NCBI GenBank assembly: GCA_965247055.1
Contig: CBDFGE010000001.1
Coordinates: 150,344 to 214,343 of the forward strand
Length of the DNA: 64,000 nucleotides
Direction: 5' to 3'
DNA from: CBDFGE01 sp965247055
Lineage (GTDB): Bacteria > Chloroflexota > Dehalococcoidia > Lucifugimonadales > JAGWBF01
Every line of letters begins with the position of its first letter. The first letter of the stretch is position 1. Below the pieces are notes generated by a model that was not told where the DNA came from, made no database searches, and saw nothing but the letters and a program-made list of their open reading frames with translations. This document shows positions 59,461-64,000 of this stretch, in pieces. The position numbers were made by a program, and so were the translations under genes.

Positions 59461-61125
59461 ATGAAGAAGGACCTACAGCCGCTCACACCGGCGGCACTCT
59501 ACGCCAGGGTCTCCAGCGAGCGGCAGGACGTGGACCTGTCCGTGTCCGCCCAGCTCAGGGCGCTCAAGGACTACGCCAAGGCCAACGGCTACTCCGTAGC
59601 CCGCGAGTACGTGGACGAGGCCGAGAGCGGACGCGTCGCCGACAGGCCCCAGTTCAGGGAGATGATCGAGGAGGGGAGCCAGCCAAAGGCCCCGTTCCAG
59701 GTCATCTTGGTCTGGAAATTCTCCCGCTTCACCAGAAAGCGGGAGCACGCTGTGGCGTTCAAGTCGATGCTCCGGCGCAAAGGTGTGAGGGTCGTCTCCA
59801 TCACCGAACACGCCGACGACTCCCCCACCGGAAAGCTCATGGAGGCCATCATCGAGTCCGTGGACGAATTTTACAGCGAAAATCTTGCCCAGGAGGTCGT
59901 CCGGGGAATGAGGGAGGCCGCTTCGAGAGGCTTCTTCCTCGGCTCCAAGGCCCCCTTCGGCTACAGGCGGGTGAAGGTCAGCGACGGAGCCAAGGAGCGT
60001 CCCACCCTGGAGGTTGACCCTGCCACCGCTCCAATAGTGAAGGAGATATTCGAGAGCTCGCTCAGTGGCTACGGCCTCAAGGAGATATGCAGGACCCTGA
60101 ACGACCGGGGCATCACCAACAGGGGCAAACGCTGGTACAAGGGAGGACTCCACTACCTGCTGACCAACGAAGCCTACACCGGAACCGCCGTCTGGGGCAG
60201 AACCACCAAGGTAGAGAAGGCCCAGGACCCGGTGCGAGTGGAGGGAGCATGGCCCGCGCTGGTGTCTAGGGAGCTGTTCGACGCCGTTCAGGAGGCAATG
60301 CGGGACCGAGCACCGAAGGTGCGAAGACCCGCGAGAGTGGGGAGCAGGTTCCTGCTGAGCGGTCTGCTGAAGTGTGGAGTGTGCGGCAGGCCCTACTCCG
60401 GCCAGGGGGCCAAGAGCGGGCAGTTCGCCTACTACATCTGCGGCACACTGTTCAGGGAAGGCGCGGGGACATGCAGCGCACGCTACCTGAACGCTCCCAG
60501 GGTGGAGGACTTCATTGTTGAGAAGATACGGGAGCGAATTCTCACCGAGGAGACCATCGTGGAGCTGGTGACCCTGGTGGCCGAGGAGATCGACGCTATG
60601 GCCGGTGAGCTTGCCGGCAGACTGGAGGTCATCGAGGCCGAGCTAGGGGACGTGAGGAGGCGACTTGAGAGGCTCTACGAGGCGTTGGAGACGAGCGAGC
60701 TGACGCTGGAGGTCCTGTCGCCCCGAATCTTCTCTCTGAGGCACCGTGAGGAGCAGCTTGAGGCTGCGCGTGACGACGCCGCAACTCAGTTGGAGCAGCG
60801 AAGGGTGGAGCTGCCGACCACCGAGGAGATCAAGGGGTACGTGGCGGACTTCCGGGAGTTCTTGCAAGAAGGGACGTTCCCTGAGCGCAAGGCGCTCATC
60901 CGCAACTTCGTGGAGGGCATTGAGGTCACCGGAGACGAGGCCGTTCTGACGTACACCGTCCCCATGCCAAACGATGGGGTGACCTCGGAATCGGCCTCGG
61001 TTCTTGATTTCGTCCAGTCCGGCCCACCAACGTGTACTGAACTGCGAACTACTGGGCCGTGGAGAGCCACCTCTGCGGCGTCTCCGCCCCCTATCGGGCT
61101 GTCCGGCGGCGTGGGTAGGGTGTAG
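59461..61125 (+). CDS. Large serine recombinase (plus-strand copy)
   Basis: The start ATG at 59461 follows GAGGAGGACAGC. The 554-residue protein has the resolvase domain with catalytic Ser in LYARVSSERQD, QVILVWKFSRFTRKREHA and DDSPTGKLMEAIIESVDEFY, then a recombinase domain (LNDRGITNRGKRWYKG), a zinc ribbon (LLKCGVCGRPYSG and CSARYL), and a coiled coil. Homology ends near VLDFVQSGPP at about 61020; the last 35 residues are read from DNA antisense to the other recombinase. It follows a PIN-type operon. Serine recombinases integrate or excise mobile DNA. Confidence 0.93.
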   Translation: MKKDLQPLTPAALYARVSSERQDVDLSVSAQLRALKDYAKANGYSVAREYVDEAESGRVADRPQFREMIEEGSQPKAPFQVILVWKFSRFTRKREHAVAFKSMLRRKGVRVVSITEHADDSPTGKLMEAIIESVDEFYSENLAQEVVRGMREAASRGFFLGSKAPFGYRRVKVSDGAKERPTLEVDPATAPIVKEIFESSLSGYGLKEICRTLNDRGITNRGKRWYKGGLHYLLTNEAYTGTAVWGRTTKVEKAQDPVRVEGAWPALVSRELFDAVQEAMRDRAPKVRRPARVGSRFLLSGLLKCGVCGRPYSGQGAKSGQFAYYICGTLFREGAGTCSARYLNAPRVEDFIVEKIRERILTEETIVELVTLVAEEIDAMAGELAGRLEVIEAELGDVRRRLERLYEALETSELTLEVLSPRIFSLRHREEQLEAARDDAATQLEQRRVELPTTEEIKGYVADFREFLQEGTFPERKALIRNFVEGIEVTGDEAVLTYTVPMPNDGVTSESASVLDFVQSGPPTCTELRTTGPWRATSAASPPPIGLSGGVGRV

Positions 61126-62609
61126 TAGACCGTTGCTTTTCCTGGCTTGACCTTGATCTCCTTGACGAAGGACTTGATGAAGGCCCTCGATTCGGTGATT
61201 TCGCTGGTCATCAGGAAGTCGCTCATGTCCTCGGCGAAGGCGGCGATGGTGTCCACGTTGTCCAGCACGGCCCGGCGCTCTGAGAGCAATGCCCTGGCCT
61301 CCTCTGCGGCGATCTCCAGCTTCTCCTGACGCTCCCGGTGCTCTCTGATGCGGGAGGTGGCGTCGGATATGTCGAGTTCCGAGTTCTCGATGACGTGCCA
61401 CACCCGGTCCAAGCGCCGCCGCACCTCGATAAGCTCCGCTTCGATGTTTTCCAGCCTCTCCCGCTGCTCAGCAGCCACTCCGTCCATCTCCTCGTCCATC
61501 AGCCTAACCAGGTCCCGGATGTTGCTTTCCGTGAGGATGTTTGCGCGAATCTGGTCAATCATCAGCTTCTCAAAGCGCTTGGAGTTGAGGCGAGGCGTCT
61601 TACAAGTTCCCTTGCCCTTCTTCAGCAGTGAGTGGCAGACGTAGTAGCTGTATTTGCCGCTTTTGGCCTCAGCCGCAGTGAGCGCCTTTCCGCACTTCTC
61701 ACATTTCACCAAGCCGCTGAGGAGGTAGGGGCTGGATGCCCGCCGGGGGTTGACCCTGGCCGGGGCCTTGGAGCGAAGGGAGCGGGTGATCCGTCGAAAC
61801 TCCTGCTTGGTGACTATTGCGGGGAATGCGTCCTCCACCCGCACAGGCGGCGCTCCGTCCTTGGCATCGACGCCCCAAACCAGCGTTCCTGTATACGCTT
61901 CGTTGGAGAGGATGCGGTGCACAGTGGACTTCAACCAGTGCTTGCCCGTTGAGGTGGGGATGCCCTCACCATTCAGCGTCTTCGTGATGTCCAGGGTGCT
62001 CTTGCCCTGTAGGGCCATCTGGAAGATGCGCCGGATCACTGAGTCCGCCGGCGGGTCCAGCTCCAGCTTGGGCCGCTTCTTTGCTCCGTCCTGGACCGAC
62101 ACCTTCCTGTAGCCGAAGGGAGCGTAGGTGGAGACCCAGAAGCCCCGTATGGCGGCTTCCCGCATCCCTCGGGTCACCTCCTGGGCCAGGTTCTCGCTGT
62201 AGAACTCGTCTACGCTCTCGATGATGGCCTCCATGAGCTTGCCCGTGGGAGAGTCGTCGGCGTGCTCGGTGATAGAGACGACTTTGATACCCCGCTTCCT
62301 CAGCATGGACTTGAAAGCCACGGCGTGCTCCCGTTTGCGGGTGAAGCGTGAGAACTTCCAAACAAGAATCTCATGGAAGGGAGAGTTGGGCTTGCTGGCC
62401 TCGTCCAGCATCTTTCTGAATTGGGGCCGGTCGGCGATGCGCCCGCTCTCGGCCTCGTCCACATACTCCCGCGCTACGACGTAGCCGTTCTTCTCCGCGT
62501 AGTCTCGAAGCGCCCTGAGCTGGGCGGACACGGACAGGTCCACGTCCTGCCGGTTGCTGGACACCCGTGCGTAGAGGGCTGCTGGTGTTGGGTCATTTTG
62601 TTGTTTCAT
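60786..62609 (-). CDS. Large serine recombinase (minus-strand copy)
   Basis: The ATG at 62609 has AGGA six bases upstream. The 607-residue product is a paralogue of the plus-strand recombinase: catalytic Ser in LYARVSSNRQD, EILVWKFSRFTRKREHAVAF, a zinc ribbon (LVKCEKCGKALT and KGTCKTPRLN), then a coiled coil. Family-like sequence ends at about VHVGGPDWTKSR; the following 75 or so residues are antisense to the other gene's C-terminus and probably not native. The two coding regions overlap tail-to-tail for 340 bases. The gene lies 71 bases downstream of a PIN toxin. Confidence 0.92.
   Translation of the reverse strand: MKQQNDPTPAALYARVSSNRQDVDLSVSAQLRALRDYAEKNGYVVAREYVDEAESGRIADRPQFRKMLDEASKPNSPFHEILVWKFSRFTRKREHAVAFKSMLRKRGIKVVSITEHADDSPTGKLMEAIIESVDEFYSENLAQEVTRGMREAAIRGFWVSTYAPFGYRKVSVQDGAKKRPKLELDPPADSVIRRIFQMALQGKSTLDITKTLNGEGIPTSTGKHWLKSTVHRILSNEAYTGTLVWGVDAKDGAPPVRVEDAFPAIVTKQEFRRITRSLRSKAPARVNPRRASSPYLLSGLVKCEKCGKALTAAEAKSGKYSYYVCHSLLKKGKGTCKTPRLNSKRFEKLMIDQIRANILTESNIRDLVRLMDEEMDGVAAEQRERLENIEAELIEVRRRLDRVWHVIENSELDISDATSRIREHRERQEKLEIAAEEARALLSERRAVLDNVDTIAAFAEDMSDFLMTSEITESRAFIKSFVKEIKVKPGKATVYYTLPTPPDSPIGGGDAAEVALHGPVVRSSVHVGGPDWTKSRTEADSEVTPSFGMGTVYVRTASSPVTSMPSTKLRMSALRSGNVPSCKNSRKSATYPLISSVVGSSTLRCSN
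61004..61031. other. tRNA-3'-end-like sequence at the junction of the two recombinase genes
   Basis: The segment ending gtccagtccggcccaccaac on the plus strand resembles the T-arm and acceptor end of a tRNA including CCA, although the T-loop is two bases short. Both recombinase proteins lose their family-like sequence here. It is a plausible attachment-site core; that is inference. Confidence 0.45.
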
Positions 62610-62680
62610 GTATATCCTCACTCCCTTGAAAGTTGGTTTGCAATGAGATCGATATCGTCTTCATGTCCTGGCGTTTGCTA

Positions 62681-63085
62681 TCAGCCCTCAAGGGTAGACA
62701 GTAACCGGGGTGCGTTGAGTATCCTGATCCCGCCGTGCTCTCCAAGTGGCAGAAGATGCCGCCGGTCTCCCGTGACCAGGTAGTCGGCAGAAGCCTCTAC
62801 CGCACACCCCAGGATCCGGTTGTCCGCTTCGTTTCCCTCGATCACCTGTGGCACCTGCTGGGGGTCGATGATGTTTGCCGCGTCCCGCAGCATCTCGATG
62901 GCCCTGTGTGTGTTCTCCTCCTCCCAGCCAAACTTGCGAGTCAATACCCCTGCACCCTCTTCCAGGACAAAAGATGAGAGACAGAGCTCGAAGCGCCCCC
63001 TGCGGGCCAGCTCCAGCACTAGGCGCTCGTTCCCAGGGAAGTTGAGACCTGAGACGATGACGGTGGTGTCCAGGACGACCCTCAT
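62681..63085 (-). CDS. PIN-domain toxin (COG1569-like)
   Basis: The 134-residue protein has the PIN active-site pattern: MRVVLDTTVIVSGLNFPG, FVLEEGAGVLTRKFGW, EGNEADNRILGCAVEAS and ADYLVTGDRRHLLPLG, with acidic residues in the usual places. It belongs with the putative toxin components of PIN type II systems. It overlaps the RHH gene by four bases (ATGA), as in many toxin-antitoxin operons, and is followed by the serine recombinase gene after 71 bases. Confidence 0.9.
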   Translation of the reverse strand: MRVVLDTTVIVSGLNFPGNERLVLELARRGRFELCLSSFVLEEGAGVLTRKFGWEEENTHRAIEMLRDAANIIDPQQVPQVIEGNEADNRILGCAVEASADYLVTGDRRHLLPLGEHGGIRILNAPRLLSTLEG

Positions 63086-63339
63086 GCCCGGGTAGGACCG
63101 ACTTCAGAGCGGTATTCCTCCACCAGCGGTCCCACATCCTCGGGTCCGAGACCCTGCTCCCTGGCCCGCTGCTCTCCGTACTGGAGCAGCGCTCTCCACT
63201 CACATTCTTCGATGTAGCGTACCAGCGCCTCTCGGAGGAGCTCACTTTTGGTGCGTCCCTCTTGCTTCATCACCTCGTCCACCCGCTCCGCCATCTCTGG
63301 AGGCAGGGAGAAGGTGATGGTCTTCGTTGTTCTTGGCAT
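63082..63339 (-). CDS. Ribbon-helix-helix antitoxin (CopG-like)
   Basis: The ATG at 63339 has GGAGG five bases upstream; a longer frame to 63351 adds four residues. The 85-residue product has a ribbon-helix-helix domain, KTITFSLPPEMAERVDEVMK followed by EGRTKSELLREALVRYI, which binds operator DNA as a dimer; the C-terminal tail would neutralise the PIN toxin. Start of the toxin overlaps its last codons. Together they form a type II toxin-antitoxin module. Confidence 0.9.
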   Translation of the reverse strand: MPRTTKTITFSLPPEMAERVDEVMKQEGRTKSELLREALVRYIEECEWRALLQYGEQRAREQGLGPEDVGPLVEEYRSEVGPTRA

Positions 63340-64000
63340 GTCGGCCTCCACACTATGTTACCGAGTCTTACTCTAATATTGCACCGACGATGGACCCGCT
63401 GTCAACGGCCCGGAGACACCTTCACAGGTATGGAGATGCTGGGAAGAACTCCTTCGATTCCTTTAGGGTTCTGCTGAGTCCTCCCCTGTAGGACCTAAAT
63501 GTAGAGCAGAGCTAAAGACCCAGCGCTCCGGGGCCCCTATTGCTAAATGATTGCTGCATGTGAGCGAGCAATTTCAAGCGAGATGCCCAAAATACCCTCC
63601 CTACAGCATGGGCCCGGCAGCGCACCCAGAAACGGTCTCGGTTGACCTTGCTGGACACCTGAAGCAAGGGGCGCCTAGATCATAAGCATTGACCCAGCTT
63701 CATTCATGAGGTGTGGGGGAGGGCGCGCTCACCCTCCCTTTCAAGCCCTGACGTTTCCAGGGGCCTTCGTGGTGTGATGGACGTGTACAGAGATTTGAGT
63801 TTGTTCCAAAAAGGGAAGTCGGGGTCCTGAGCAAGCTAATTCGGGGAGAAACCACCCCCTATAGGACCATCTCAGCAAGCACTTTGTGTCCAGAGCGGGT
63901 TCCAGGGGGTGGTGCCAGGAACGGGCTAGGGAAACTTCCCGAAAAGGAAGTGCCGATTTGTGAGCCGACTTCCCTTTCGTCGTGGAGAAGTTTCCTTTTC
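63340..64000. other. Region without an evident gene, with short inverted repeats near the window end
   Basis: I see no convincing gene. AAAGGGAAGTCGG at 63810-63822 is the exact reverse complement of CCGACTTCCCTTT at 63965-63977, and GAAAAGGAA at 63941-63949 is repeated inverted as TTCCTTTTC at 63992-64000. The upstream end holds the promoter of the antitoxin-toxin-recombinase unit. The repeats may belong to an element end outside the window. Confidence 0.5.

Overview
The window is GC-rich bacterial DNA that reads most like a Chloroflexota genome of the Dehalococcoidia/SAR202 type. That placement is an inference from gene content, not a phylogeny. It rests on three luciferase-like (LLM) flavin oxidoreductases, a class III CoA-transferase, LmbE deacetylases, SDR and MaoC enzymes, CMD, cupin and formamidase genes, a type A RNase P RNA and GatCA next to AsnRS. 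No rRNA or CRISPR array is visible.

Layout. 1-1.5 kb: two tandem DUF3105 genes and an orphan purS. 1.5-8 kb (minus): a histidine operon in the order hisZ/hisS-like, hisG, a Zn-dependent phospholipase C-like gene, hisD, hisC, hisB. 8-14 kb (minus): PHP phosphoesterase, two MaoC-type hydratases, birA, an SDR, and a second SDR split by an IS1202/ISNCY-type element. 14-15.2 kb: RNase P RNA and a zinc-ribbon coiled-coil protein. 15.3-22.3 kb (plus): a cysteinyl-tRNA synthetase fused to a family-2 glycosyltransferase, an LmbE deacetylase, a BNR-repeat protein, a quinone oxidoreductase, gatC and gatA. 22.3-32 kb: HTH protein, CoA-transferase, asnS, GlcG-like protein, LLM enzyme, alpha/beta hydrolase, and an SRPBCC-zinc-ribbon-nucleotide cyclase gene cut by an IS256 element. 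32-39 kb (minus): a pyruvate/2-oxo-acid dehydrogenase locus holding both a homodimeric AceE-type E1 and an alpha/beta E1, with E2 and lipB. 39-48.9 kb: mostly small metabolic and redox genes.

From tRNA-Ile (about 49 kb) to the end the window looks accessory. It holds a DUF4352 lipoprotein, an IS110 transposase, several unrecognised genes, a replication-relaxation protein, two PIN-domain toxin-like operons and two large serine recombinases facing each other.

Most notable: (i) a mirror-symmetric arrangement at 58.6-63.3 kb in which each of two paralogous large serine recombinases follows its own antitoxin/PIN pair, and the two meet tail-to-tail at a tRNA-3'-end-like sequence; (ii) the CysRS-glycosyltransferase fusion; (iii) an IS transposase with a serine-resolvase-like tail, now out of frame by one base; (iv) a signalling cyclase inactivated by an IS256 insertion with a visible target duplication; (v) an overlapping two-gene unit at 53.8-55.5 kb with no recognised function.
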